From Oscillospiraceae bacterium (GTDB lineage: Bacteria > Bacillota > Clostridia > Oscillospirales > Oscillospiraceae): 64,000 bases of DNA. Shown in pieces: positions 41,927 to 49,726 of the stretch. The stretch covers positions 34,592 to 98,591 of the forward strand of contig JAFSBW010000043.1 of NCBI GenBank assembly GCA_017437095.1, in the 5' to 3' direction. Every line of letters begins with the position of its first letter. The stretch's first letter is position 1. A model generated the notes under the pieces. That model did not search any database. It worked only from the letters and a program-made list of their open reading frames with translations, and was not told where the DNA came from. A program made the position numbers and the translations under genes.

Positions 41927-43055
41927 ACTGAGAAATCAAATCGATAATATTGACGACGAGCTGGTAAAACTTTTTGGCAAGCGGATGGAAGTAGCTGCCC
42001 AGATCGCAGACTACAAAAAGGAAAACGGTCTGCCCATCTTTGTTCCCTCCCGGGAGCGGGAAAAGCTGCTGGATGTTTCCACCAAGGCCGGCCCGGATAT
42101 GGACAACTACACCCGGGTGCTGTACTCTCTGCTTTTTGAGCTGAGCCGCAGCTATCAGAGTAAGCGCAATATCAAGACCTCCGCCCTGCATGAGCAGATC
42201 ACCGAGGCCATCGAATCTACCCCCAAGCTTTTCCCCCAGAACGCTATGGTTGCCTGCCAGGGCGTAGAGGGCGCTTACTCTCAGATCGCCTGCGAGAAGA
42301 TGTTCAAGAGCCCCTTTATTATGTATTTCAAGAACTTTGAAGGCGTATTCAACGCCATTGACCAAGGCCTTTGCCAGTACGGCATTCTGCCCATCGAAAA
42401 CTCAACCGCCGGCTCCGTAAAAAAGGTATACGACCTGATGATCAAGCACAATTTCTCCATTGTGCGCACCTTCCGGCTTAAAGTAGACCACAACCTGCTG
42501 GCCAACAAGGGTACCAAGCTGGAAGACATTCGGGAGATCTATTCCCATGAGCAGGCCATTAACCAGTGCGCCGATTTCCTGGCAGGGCTGAAGAATGTTA
42601 AGATCATTCCCGTAGAGAATACCGCCGTGGCCGCTAAAATGGTTGCCGATTCCAAGCGCACCGATGTAGCCGCCCTTTCCAGCCGCAACTGCGCTGAGCT
42701 TTACGGGCTGGTATGCCTTTGCGCTTCCATTCAGGATAAGGGCAATAACCGCACCCGCTTTATCTGCATCAGCAAACGCATGGAGATCTACCCCGGCTCT
42801 GATAAGACCAGCATTATGATGGTGCTTAACCACAAGCCCGGCGCGCTGTATAAGGTGCTGGCCAGAATGTATGTATTGGGCATCAATGTGATCAAGCTGG
42901 AATCCCGCCCCATTCCTGACCGGGATTTTGAGTTTATGTTCTATTTTGACCTGGAAACCTCTATCTACTCTGAGGAATTTGTGCAGCTGATGTGCGAGCT
43001 GGACGAGCTTTGCGAGGAATTTAAGTACCTCGGCAGCTACAGTGAGGTTGTTTAA
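41913..43055 (+). CDS. pheA: Bifunctional chorismate mutase / prephenate dehydratase
   Basis: The 380-residue protein makes prephenate and then phenylpyruvate, the Phe branch. Residues 1-85 are an AroQ-type chorismate mutase (MELNELRNQIDNIDDELVKL, then FVPSREREKLLD). Residues 105-285 are the dehydratase, with VACQGVEGAYSQIACEKMF and IENSTAGSVKKVYDL. The rest is an ACT domain with the GAL and ESRP (KLESRPIP) motifs that bind Phe, implying feedback inhibition. The start at 41913 follows GGGAGGAAATAACC. It joins the next gene by a TAATG overlap. Confidence 0.96.
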   Translation: MELNELRNQIDNIDDELVKLFGKRMEVAAQIADYKKENGLPIFVPSREREKLLDVSTKAGPDMDNYTRVLYSLLFELSRSYQSKRNIKTSALHEQITEAIESTPKLFPQNAMVACQGVEGAYSQIACEKMFKSPFIMYFKNFEGVFNAIDQGLCQYGILPIENSTAGSVKKVYDLMIKHNFSIVRTFRLKVDHNLLANKGTKLEDIREIYSHEQAINQCADFLAGLKNVKIIPVENTAVAAKMVADSKRTDVAALSSRNCAELYGLVCLCASIQDKGNNRTRFICISKRMEIYPGSDKTSIMMVLNHKPGALYKVLARMYVLGINVIKLESRPIPDRDFEFMFYFDLETSIYSEEFVQLMCELDELCEEFKYLGSYSEVV

Positions 43056-44281
43056 TGGTATGCGGGCTGCTGGGCGGGAAGCTTGGCCACAGCTACTCCC
43101 CCCAGATCCATAGCCAGCTTGGCGAATATGAATACCGCCTGTTTGAAAAGAAGCCGGAGGAGCTGGCTCAATTTTTGAAAGAGGGGGATTTTGCCGGGCT
43201 GAATGTGACCATTCCCTACAAAAAAGATGTAATAGCCTATTGCGATGCCCTCTCCCCCATTGCCAAGCGGCTGGGCGCGGTAAACACCATCGTAAAAAGG
43301 GCAGATGGCACTCTGATCGGCCACAATACCGACTATTTTGGCTTTGCCAGCATGGTGAAGCGCAGCGCCCTGGATCCCAAAGGCAAAAAAGTGCTGGTGC
43401 TGGGCAGCGGCGGCGCTTCCAATACTGCAAAAGCGGTTATGGCGGAGCTGGGCGCAAAGGTTGTAGTCATCTCCCGTTCCGGGGAGAATAACTACGAAAA
43501 CCTGCATCTGCATAGCGACTGCGCTATTATTGTTAACACCACTCCTGTTGGCATGTATCCCAATGTTGGCGTTTCCCCTATCCGCCTGGAGCAGTTCCCT
43601 GCCCTGGAAGGCGTGCTGGATGTGATCTACAATCCCGCCAATACCCAGCTGTTGCTGGATGCCCAAAAGCTGGGGTTAAAGACAGAAAACGGGCTTTGGA
43701 TGCTGGTAGCCCAAGCCAAGGAAAGCAGCGAATGGTTTACCGGGCGCAGTATTAGCAACGATAAGATCAGCGATATTCACCGCAAGCTGCGCCGGCAGAC
43801 GGAAAATATTATCCTGATCGGTATGCCCGGCTGCGGCAAAACCACCGTAGGCAAAGCTTTGGCCCAGAAGCTGGGAAAAACCTTTGTAGACGCAGATGAA
43901 GCTATTGCCCAAACTGCGGGTTGTGATATCCCAACCATCTTTGCCACCCAGGGAGAAAGCGGATTCCGTCAGCTGGAAACCCAAGCTCTTGCAGATATTG
44001 GCAAACGATCCGGCCTGGTGATGTCCACCGGCGGCGGCTGCGTTACCCAAGAGAGGAATTACCCCCTGCTGCACCAAAACGGCACCCTTATCTGGCTGCA
44101 GCGCAGCTGCGATGCTCTGGCTACCGGTGGCCGGCCATTGTCACAAAAACAAAACCTGGCAGATATGTACGCCGTAAGAAAGCCTATGTATGAAGCCTTT
44201 GCCGATGGCATTGTGGAAAACTCCGGCAGCATCGAGCATGCGGTAAGCCTATGCCTGGAACTATGGGAGGATTTGGTATGA
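43055..44281 (+). CDS. aroEK: Fused shikimate dehydrogenase - shikimate kinase
   Basis: The 408 residues join two consecutive pathway enzymes. Residues 1-245 are shikimate dehydrogenase (GGKLGHSYSPQIHS, GLNVTIPYKKDV, GHNTDYFGF, and the NADP loop VLGSGGASNTAKAV). A basic linker (KLRRQTENI) leads to shikimate kinase (about 250-408) with P-loop IGMPGCGKTTVGKAL, DADEAIAQTAG, the GFRQLETQAL motif and STGGGCV. Both sets of active-site residues appear intact. AroE-AroK fusions are uncommon, and here the fusion replaces separate genes. There is a 1-base overlap with pheA and 4 bases with aroQ. Confidence 0.93.
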   Translation: MVCGLLGGKLGHSYSPQIHSQLGEYEYRLFEKKPEELAQFLKEGDFAGLNVTIPYKKDVIAYCDALSPIAKRLGAVNTIVKRADGTLIGHNTDYFGFASMVKRSALDPKGKKVLVLGSGGASNTAKAVMAELGAKVVVISRSGENNYENLHLHSDCAIIVNTTPVGMYPNVGVSPIRLEQFPALEGVLDVIYNPANTQLLLDAQKLGLKTENGLWMLVAQAKESSEWFTGRSISNDKISDIHRKLRRQTENIILIGMPGCGKTTVGKALAQKLGKTFVDADEAIAQTAGCDIPTIFATQGESGFRQLETQALADIGKRSGLVMSTGGGCVTQERNYPLLHQNGTLIWLQRSCDALATGGRPLSQKQNLADMYAVRKPMYEAFADGIVENSGSIEHAVSLCLELWEDLV

Positions 44282-44706
44282 AAATTTTGGTATTAAACGG
44301 CCCTAATATCAATATGCTGGGTATCCGTGAGCCGGGTATTTACGGCAAGCAAAGCTTTGTCGATCTGCTGGCCGTGCTGCAAGCTACTGCTGAAGCAGAG
44401 AATGTAGAAATAGACCAGTACCAAAGCAACCATGAGGGCTGCCTGGTGGATAAGATCCAGCAGGCCTTGGGGGTATACGACGGCATTGTGATCAACCCCG
44501 CCGCCTATACTCATACCTCTGTTGCGATTCTGGATGCATTGAAGGCTGTAGCTATTCCTGCGGTGGAAGTGCATATCTCCAATGTAGATGCCAGAGAGGC
44601 TTTTCGGCAGATCTCTTATGCGGGCCTTGCCTGCAAACATACCATCAAAGGCCAGGGCCTGGATGGCTACCGGCAAGCAGTAGTTTGGCTGAAAGAGCAT
44701 ATTTGA
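44278..44706 (+). CDS. aroQ: 3-dehydroquinate dehydratase, type II
   Basis: AroQ dehydrates 3-dehydroquinate to 3-dehydroshikimate. The 142 residues are the small type II fold, with VLNGPNINMLGIREPGIYG containing the catalytic Tyr, YQSNHEGCLVD, INPAAYTHTSVAILDA and EVHISNVDAREAFR with the catalytic His. It is the last gene of the operon and overlaps aroEK by ATGA. With it the operon encodes every step from PEP and erythrose 4-phosphate to chorismate. Confidence 0.96.
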   Translation: MKILVLNGPNINMLGIREPGIYGKQSFVDLLAVLQATAEAENVEIDQYQSNHEGCLVDKIQQALGVYDGIVINPAAYTHTSVAILDALKAVAIPAVEVHISNVDAREAFRQISYAGLACKHTIKGQGLDGYRQAVVWLKEHI

Positions 44707-44710
44707 ATAT

Positions 44711-44740
44711 TGCCCCCGGATGCTTACGCTTCCGGGGGCT
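44711..44740 (+). terminator. Intrinsic-type hairpin ending the aro operon
   Basis: GCCCCCGGA and TCCGGGGGC form a long GC-rich stem (44712-44739), but the T-run is poor because the tRNA promoter's TTGACA begins immediately after it. Confidence 0.65.
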
Positions 44741-44768
44741 TGACATTTCCATAGAAATTCAGTATAAT
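44740..44768 (+). promoter_or_regulatory. tRNA-Pro(CGG) promoter
   Basis: Perfect TTGACA (44740-44745), a 17-bp spacer and perfect TATAAT (44763-44768) lie 12 bases before the tRNA. Confidence 0.92.
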
Positions 44769-44780
44769 GTTTAGGCTTTA

Positions 44781-44858
44781 TCGGGGTGTGGCGAAGTTTG
44801 GTATCGCGCTTGGTTCGGGTCCAAGAGGCCCCGGGTTCAAATCCCGGCACTCCGACCA
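44781..44858 (+). tRNA. tRNA-Pro (anticodon CGG)
   Basis: The 78-base sequence, including an encoded CCA, folds as a tRNA: acceptor TCGGGGT / ACTCCGA, anticodon stem CTTGG / CCAAG with loop TTCGGGT (anticodon CGG, reading CCG), and T-arm CCGGG TTCAAAT CCCGG. It has its own consensus promoter and a downstream terminator. Confidence 0.96.
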
Positions 44859-44860
44859 GA

Positions 44861-44892
44861 AAAAGACCTTGTCGAAAGACAAGGTCTTTTTC
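44861..44892 (+). terminator. tRNA-Pro(CGG) terminator
   Basis: AAAAGACCTTGT and ACAAGGTCTTTTT form a 12-bp stem with a T-run directly after the tRNA. Confidence 0.9.
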
Positions 44893-44893
44893 A

Positions 44894-45070
44894 ACGAAAT
44901 AAATCCCTGCGGGATTTATGAAATGCACTTCGTGCGTGAAATACGCTTACGGCGTGTGAAATGCCTGCAGGCGTGAGTGGATTTATTTCATTTCACTTTC
45001 TGCTTTAGCAGAAAATTTCATAATTCACGAGCTGAATTATTTCACCGTGAGCGAAAGCGAACGATTTCAC
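44894..45070. repeat. Array of short hairpins joined by TGAAAT-type links
   Basis: Successive small stems, GCAC/GTGC, ACGC/GCGT, GCCT/AGGC, TTTCTGC/GCAGAAA and AATTCA/TGAATT, are separated by GTGAAAT or close variants. The first part is enclosed by a perfect 11-base inverted repeat, GAAATAAATCC (44896-44906) and GGATTTATTTC (44979-44989). There is no coding signal. It lies between the tRNA terminator and the pepD terminator and looks like an intergenic repeat; the family was not recognised. Confidence 0.55.
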
Positions 45071-45109
45071 TTAATGCTAATGTATATCCGAATAACATAT
45101 AGGAAATAA

Positions 45110-45142
45110 AAGCTCTCAGCTAAAGGGCAGCTGAGAGCTTTT
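45110..45142 (-). terminator. Intrinsic terminator after pepD
   Basis: AGCTCTCAGCT and AGCTGAGAGCT form an 11-bp stem followed on the minus strand by TTTTATTT. Confidence 0.85.
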
Positions 45143-45150
45143 TTCTGTAA

Positions 45151-46593
45151 TTACAGCGCTTTGAGAACTTCCAGCAGGAAGCGCCAGGTGCGCTCGGTGG
45201 AGGCAATGTCCAGCCGCTCGCGGCTGGTGTGGATATCGTGCATCTGAGGGCCGATGGAAACGCAGTCCAGCCCGGGCAGCTTATCGCTGAGGATGCCGCA
45301 TTCCAGGCCGGCATGGATGGCCACAACCTGGGGCTCTTGGCCGAACATATCCTTATAAACGGTTACCATGGTGTCCCGCAGAGGGCTATCCTTGCGGTAC
45401 TCCCAGGCGGGGTAATCTCCCATCTCGCTGTATTCGCCGCCAAATTCTTGGGCAATGGCCTGCAGCCGGGCCAGAAGCTCCCGCTTTTCCCGGTTAACGC
45501 TGGAGCGCACAGAGAAGGTAAGCTTCAGATCGTCTGCTAAAGTCATAACGCCCAGATTCAGGCTGGTCTGCACTAAGCCCTGAATATACGGGCTCCAGGC
45601 CTGCACGCCGTTGGGAACTTGGCAAAGAAGCTTGATCACCTTGGCGCTGTCCTGAGTAGAAAGGGCATTGCCGCCCAGCGCATCCACATCCTCGCCGTAG
45701 ATCACCGCCTGGGGCTCCTGGAAGCTCTGGCGCACCTCATTTTGCAGCTGCTGGCAAACATCGTTAATGCGCTCAATATGGCTGCCCATGGCCACCAGAG
45801 TGGCCTGGCAGGATCTGGGGATAGCATTATCCTTAGAGCCGCCGGAAAGGCCGGTTATGCACAGGGGCATCAGCTCCTGCACACGGGCCAAAAGGTGGCC
45901 CATGATCTTGGAGGCATTGGCTCGGTTTTGGTGGATCTCCACGCCGGAGTGGCCGCCCTGCAGGCCGTCCACAACCAGCTTGACGCAGGGGCCGTACACA
46001 GCCCGGCGCTCCAGGGGCAAGCGGATCGTCCCTCTGGCGCCACCGGCGCAGGAAACGGTAAAGATGCCCTCATCCTCGCTGTCGATATTGATCAAAGTGC
46101 GGCCCTTGAGCATAGAAAGATCTACCCCGGTAGCGCCCTCCATGCCGGTTTCTTCGTCTACCGTAATAACGATCTCCAACGCCGGGCGGGCAATGGAATC
46201 ATCGTCCAGGATGGCCAGCGCATAAGCAAGGGCAATGCCATCATCGCCGCCCAAGGTTGTACCCTTGGCGAAAACATACTTGCCGTCATGGGTAACATCC
46301 AGGCCGTCAACCGCCATATCCAGGGGGCAATCATCATCCTTTTCGCAAACCATATCCATATGGCCCTGAAGGATCACCGGGGCATGGTCTTCATACCCGG
46401 CGGTAGCAGGGGCAAATATAATAACATTGTTCAGAGTGTCCTGAATGTATTTCAGGCCATGCTCCCGGGCAAAGGCCACCAGATAATCGCTGATGAGCTT
46501 GGTATTACCTGAGCCATGGGGAATAGAGCAAAGTTTTTCAAAATACGCAAATACTTTTTCCGGCTGCAAGCCGGCCAGCTTTTGAGAAATCAT
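45151..46593 (-). CDS. pepD: Aminoacyl-histidine dipeptidase (Xaa-His dipeptidase, PepD)
   Basis: This 480-residue M20 family zinc peptidase cleaves carnosine-like and other dipeptides in the cytoplasm. It shows LQGHMDMVCEK (first metal His and Asp), GTTLGGDDGIALA, the catalytic VDEETGMEGA, INIDSEDEG, and the later GGHSGVEIH and IHAGLECG. A lid/dimerisation domain lies in the middle third. The length matches PepD. It has its own terminator, and no partner genes are nearby. Confidence 0.95.
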   Translation of the reverse strand: MISQKLAGLQPEKVFAYFEKLCSIPHGSGNTKLISDYLVAFAREHGLKYIQDTLNNVIIFAPATAGYEDHAPVILQGHMDMVCEKDDDCPLDMAVDGLDVTHDGKYVFAKGTTLGGDDGIALAYALAILDDDSIARPALEIVITVDEETGMEGATGVDLSMLKGRTLINIDSEDEGIFTVSCAGGARGTIRLPLERRAVYGPCVKLVVDGLQGGHSGVEIHQNRANASKIMGHLLARVQELMPLCITGLSGGSKDNAIPRSCQATLVAMGSHIERINDVCQQLQNEVRQSFQEPQAVIYGEDVDALGGNALSTQDSAKVIKLLCQVPNGVQAWSPYIQGLVQTSLNLGVMTLADDLKLTFSVRSSVNREKRELLARLQAIAQEFGGEYSEMGDYPAWEYRKDSPLRDTMVTVYKDMFGQEPQVVAIHAGLECGILSDKLPGLDCVSIGPQMHDIHTSRERLDIASTERTWRFLLEVLKAL

Positions 46594-46651
46594 AAGGCAT
46601 CTCCTTTTGCTTTTTTCTATAGTTTAGCACAAACCGCCAAAAAAGTCTATG

Positions 46652-46684
46652 AAAAAAGGCTGCGGAAAAATCCGCAGCCTTTTA
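46652..46684 (-). terminator. Intrinsic terminator after secG
   Basis: GGCTGCGGA and TCCGCAGCC form a 9-bp stem with a run of T residues on the minus strand, immediately downstream of the secG stop. Confidence 0.88.
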
Positions 46685-46691
46685 CGGTTTT

Positions 46692-46922
46692 TTACTGAAC
46701 GATGTTCAGAGCCAGGGTGATCACGATCCAAGCCAGAGCAACCCACTTGGTAGCAGTGGCGAGCATCTTGTCCATATTGGCCTTGCCGTTCTTGGACAGG
46801 TAAGTCTCAGAATTGCCAGATAGAGCGCCGGACAAGCCAGCCTCCTTGCCGGACTGGAACAGAACAACTGCGATCAGCGCAATGCTGACAATGATCTCCA
46901 GAATGATCAGAACAATATCCAT
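46692..46922 (-). CDS. secG: Preprotein translocase subunit SecG
   Basis: SecG is the small accessory subunit of the SecYEG protein-export channel. The 76 residues have two membrane helices (about 2-22 and 55-75) and the conserved loop LFQSGKEAGLSGALSGN between them, diagnostic of the family. GAGAAGGGAGG precedes the start. In many Firmicutes rnr and smpB follow secG; here it stands alone, with pepD downstream beyond a terminator. Confidence 0.96.
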   Translation of the reverse strand: MDIVLIILEIIVSIALIAVVLFQSGKEAGLSGALSGNSETYLSKNGKANMDKMLATATKWVALAWIVITLALNIVQ

Positions 46923-47095
46923 CAGTGTAACCTCCCTTCTCGGTTCGCCGGAAGCCCAACGAATAGAGAATCAAGCCGCAAAAAAGCAGCGAAAATTCAA
47001 TAGCCCGTATATATTACCACAAGCGCCGGAAAAAAGCAAGAGAAAATCTATATTTTTTTAGCGATTTTGCGGTAATATACCAGTAATCAGAAAAA

Positions 47096-47992
47096 TTACT
47101 GCGCTGGCTGGGCAGGCTCAGCATAGCCGTAGAGGATCTTTACAATGGGGCTGTCAGGGCTGAGAACGATCACATTTTCCCCGTTATCCAGAGCGATCTT
47201 CAGCGCATCCAGGGCACGGACAAACTCGTAGAATGCTGCCTTATCCTCGTTATTGTAGGCTTCAGACAGGAGGCGCATATACTCCGCTTCGCCTTCTGCG
47301 CGCATCTGCTCCGCCAGAGCTTCCGCTTCAGCGATCATAATGGCGATCTCACGGTCGGTCTCAGAGCGGATGATCTGGGCTTCTTTTTCGCCTTCGGCGG
47401 TAAAGCTGGCAGAAAGAGCATTGCGCTCAGAGACCATGCGGTTGAATACAGATGCTTTATTGTCATAAGGCAGATCCAGATGCTTGGTTTCTACAGACAG
47501 CAGCTCAATGCCGTACTGGGCAAAATTGGGCTTTGCCGCGTCGGTAATGTCGGCAGCCAGTTTGCCGGTACGGTCACCGATGACCTCCGCCTGCGTACGG
47601 GAGGAGATCTCGTTCTTCATTGCGTTGTATACCAGCATCTCGATGCGGGATTCCGCATTGGCCACAGAGCCGCTCAGGCTCTTAATGAACAGCTGGGGAT
47701 CAGAAATGCGCCAAATGGCAAAGGAGTCGGCTACCATGGTCTGCTTATCCTTGGTAATGACCTCGGATACGGGAAGGTCATAGATCAGCTGCTTCTTGGG
47801 AAGCTTTTCCACGGATTGCACAAAGGGAATTTTAAACTTCAGGCCCGTTTCCTCGTAGATGGTTACTACCTTGCCAAACTGCTTGACAACGGCATACTCG
47901 TCACGGTTGACGGTAAAGGTGCTGGAGGAGATGCCGATAATAGCCACAACAAGAATAGCCAAAACAATAACAAGCCGCTTTACAGATTTCAT
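47096..47992 (-). CDS. hflC: HflC-like SPFH/prohibitin membrane protein
   Basis: The 298 residues have an N-terminal membrane anchor (about 7-24), an SPFH domain (VNRDEYAVVKQFGKVV onward) and a C-terminal coiled coil rich in Glu and Ala (about 185-265). HflC pairs with HflK to form a large assembly that surrounds and restrains the FtsH protease. The start at 47992 follows AAGGAGGTAACCGAT, so an in-frame extension into hflK is rejected. It lies 13 bases after hflK. ftsH is not in the window. Confidence 0.92.
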   Translation of the reverse strand: MKSVKRLVIVLAILVVAIIGISSSTFTVNRDEYAVVKQFGKVVTIYEETGLKFKIPFVQSVEKLPKKQLIYDLPVSEVITKDKQTMVADSFAIWRISDPQLFIKSLSGSVANAESRIEMLVYNAMKNEISSRTQAEVIGDRTGKLAADITDAAKPNFAQYGIELLSVETKHLDLPYDNKASVFNRMVSERNALSASFTAEGEKEAQIIRSETDREIAIMIAEAEALAEQMRAEGEAEYMRLLSEAYNNEDKAAFYEFVRALDALKIALDNGENVIVLSPDSPIVKILYGYAEPAQPAQ

Positions 47993-48005
47993 ATCGGTTA
48001 CCTCC

Positions 48006-48932
48006 TTATTTCCCATCTTTGCCGAGGATATTGATGATAGTGCCATCCTTATCCTGCACGATCACGGTAATGTTAGGCAGCAGCTGCTCCATAGCTTCAA
48101 AGTACATACGCTGCATAGTAACCTCGGGGAACTTAACATACTCATCGTACATAGCATTAAACCGGGCGATCTGGCCCTGGGCTTCGGCAATGCGGGCAGC
48201 CTTTTCGGCAGTAGCCTTTTCGGTAATAGACCTTACCTGGGCTTCCGCGGCGGGCAGGTTTTGATTCTTATAAGCAGTAGCGCCGTTTACAACAGTTTCC
48301 GCATTCTGCTTGGCATCTTCTACAGCCTTGAAAGCGTTTGCGACCTCAGCCGTAGGAGGCTCTGCGTCCTGAATGGCAACACTGCGGATGGTAACGCCGA
48401 TATTCTCCGCAGCCAGGCGCTCCATGAGCTTGTCCTTGATCTCAGTCTGGATCTGGGCCTTGCCGGTAGTCAGCACTTCGTCTACACTGTAAGAGCCAAC
48501 GGTGTCGCGGATATAGCTCATAGCCAGGGTCTTGACCACCGTTTCAGGATCTTCCGCAGCATACAAGAAAGCAACGGCATCGGTAACCTGCCACTCTAAG
48601 TAGAAATCCACGGAAACAAAGTTGAAGTCCTTGGTAATCATCAGCGATTCGTTTTCAATGGAATTGCCGTAGGCATCGTAGCCGATCTGCATGCCCTGCA
48701 CGGACATATCCACCTTGCGCACCTTCTGGATACCAAAGGGCAGCTTAAAATGCATACCGGAGTCGGATACTACCGAGGGATGGCCAAAAGTAGTCACCAC
48801 AGCATCCTCGTCTTCGTTGATGGTGTAAAAAGATGTAAGCACCATAACCACCACAAGGATCCCCAGGGCAACCATCCATGCAAGGCGCACAAGCTTGGTT
48901 ATATCCTGGTCGCTAAAATCGTTCTGTTTCAT
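48006..48932 (-). CDS. hflK: HflK-like SPFH/prohibitin membrane protein
   Basis: The 308-residue protein has a membrane helix at about 17-38 (WMVALGILVVVMVLTSFYTI), an SPFH domain beginning EDEDAVVTTFGHPS, the family segment RDTVGSYSVDEVLTTGKAQI, and a coiled coil (about 215-270). With HflC it should form the FtsH-associated cage. It lacks the Gly-rich N-terminal tail of proteobacterial HflK. A promoter precedes it and hflC follows in the same transcript. Confidence 0.93.
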   Translation of the reverse strand: MKQNDFSDQDITKLVRLAWMVALGILVVVMVLTSFYTINEDEDAVVTTFGHPSVVSDSGMHFKLPFGIQKVRKVDMSVQGMQIGYDAYGNSIENESLMITKDFNFVSVDFYLEWQVTDAVAFLYAAEDPETVVKTLAMSYIRDTVGSYSVDEVLTTGKAQIQTEIKDKLMERLAAENIGVTIRSVAIQDAEPPTAEVANAFKAVEDAKQNAETVVNGATAYKNQNLPAAEAQVRSITEKATAEKAARIAEAQGQIARFNAMYDEYVKFPEVTMQRMYFEAMEQLLPNITVIVQDKDGTIINILGKDGK

Positions 48933-48982
48933 TGGTTCACTCTCCTTTTTTTGCTAAGCGTTTATATTTACGCATTGGGTGT

Positions 48983-49011
48983 ATTATACATCAAATATTT
49001 GAATTTGTGAA
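48983..49011 (-). promoter_or_regulatory. hflKC promoter
   Basis: On the minus strand, TTCACA (49011-49006), a 17-bp spacer and TATAAT (48988-48983). Confidence 0.7.
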
Positions 49012-49085
49012 GATGTGTCTTTAATGAGTAGTATTTTTACCTCTGGATTTTTAAAAAATGTCATTGCACGCAATTTAAGTGGTAA

Positions 49086-49238
49086 CATCATATAAACCGC
49101 ATGGGACGGAATTTGAAAGACATCCAGGAATGGCTTGGGCACTCCGATATTAAGATGACCGCCAATCTCTATTCTCATCTGGATGTAACCCGGAAGAACA
49201 ATATTGCCAATTCCCTGGCAGAAAAGTTTAACGCCTGA
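49086..49238 (+). pseudogene. Remnant of a tyrosine recombinase (integrase) C-terminus
   Basis: The frame reads NRMGRNLKDIQEWLGHSDIK and continues MTANLYSHLDV, the conserved end of phage and conjugative-element integrases: the GHSD His region and the YSHL segment with the nucleophile Tyr. It stops at 49236-49238. Only about 50 residues are left; a stop at 49083-49085 closes the frame upstream, so the catalytic Arg region is missing. It lies 95 bases from the 3' end of tRNA-Pro(GGG) and points towards it, the usual place of an integrase at an attachment site. The interval 48933-49333 otherwise holds only the hflKC promoter and tandem copies of ATGTTAGACAA at about 49239-49258. Confidence 0.8.
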
Positions 49239-49296
49239 TGTTAGACAAATGTTAGACAACACGGAAAAACCCGCAGAAAAACATCCAAAAAGTTAG

Positions 49297-49333
49297 AAAA
49301 AGTGCCTGAAATCATACGATTTCAGGCACTTTT
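49297..49333 (-). terminator. tRNA-Pro(GGG) terminator
   Basis: AAGTGCCTGAAATC and GATTTCAGGCACTT form a 14-bp stem followed on the minus strand by TTTTTC, directly after the tRNA. Confidence 0.9.
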
Positions 49334-49411
49334 TGGTCCGAGTGACTGGATTCGAACCAGCGGCCTCTTGAACCCCATTCAAGCGCGATACCAAACTTCG
49401 CCACACCCGGA
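49334..49411 (-). tRNA. tRNA-Pro (anticodon GGG)
   Basis: The 78 bases with an encoded CCA fold as a tRNA: acceptor TCCGGGT / ACTCGGA, anticodon stem CTTGA / TCAAG with loop ATGGGGT (anticodon GGG, reading CCC and CCU), and T-arm GCTGG TTCGAAT CCAGT. The D-arm is identical to that of the tRNA-Pro(CGG) gene 4.6 kb away. It is the likely integration site of the lost element whose integrase remnant lies beside it. Confidence 0.96.
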
Positions 49412-49440
49412 AATTGCTTGCATTTTTCAACTGCCTGAAT

Positions 49441-49469
49441 ATACTAGCATATATTGGCGGAAAATGCAA
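49441..49469 (-). promoter_or_regulatory. tRNA-Pro(GGG) promoter
   Basis: On the minus strand, TTGCAT (49469-49464), a 17-bp spacer and TAGTAT (49446-49441), 30 bases before the tRNA. Confidence 0.7.
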
Positions 49470-49496
49470 GCATTATTTTTGCTTTTTTCAAAAAAA

Positions 49497-49715
49497 TTAT
49501 TCGCCGGGGTTGATCTTGATAACTTTGCCGATGTTCCACAGCGTTGCTACCCGCTTTTCGGCTTCCAGCTTCTCTTCTTCGTTGCTATACTCTACATATA
49601 CAGTATGGGCGCCGCAATCGCCGCACTCAACCTGCACATTCCAGCCGCCTTCATGGGTAAGAAAACCAACGCCACGGCAGGCGGGGCACTCTTCCAGCTC
49701 AATAATATTGTCCAT
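49497..49715 (-). CDS. Small zinc-ribbon protein, Lar-like
   Basis: The 72 residues carry two Cys pairs, CPAC (10-13) and CGDC (31-34), and end in a helical KRVATLWN segment. The layout (C-P-x-C ... C-x-x-C ... A-x-x-x-WN) is that of the Lar restriction-alleviation family of zinc ribbons, often seen on phages but also in chromosomes. AAGGAG precedes the start. It is 11 bases after the DUF2344 gene and is probably the last gene of that operon. A role in restriction alleviation is not implied by its context. Confidence 0.65.
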   Translation of the reverse strand: MDNIIELEECPACRGVGFLTHEGGWNVQVECGDCGAHTVYVEYSNEEEKLEAEKRVATLWNIGKVIKINPGE

Positions 49716-49726
49716 CGAATATCTCC

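Noticed and set aside
44894-45070. CRISPR array interpretation of the mini-hairpins
   Set aside because: Links are only about 7 bases and the stems are short and self-complementary. There is no constant repeat of 24-37 bases and no cas gene.
48984-49262. A 92-residue minus-strand frame
   Set aside because: It is the antisense of the integrase remnant and the hflKC promoter, with no homology seen.
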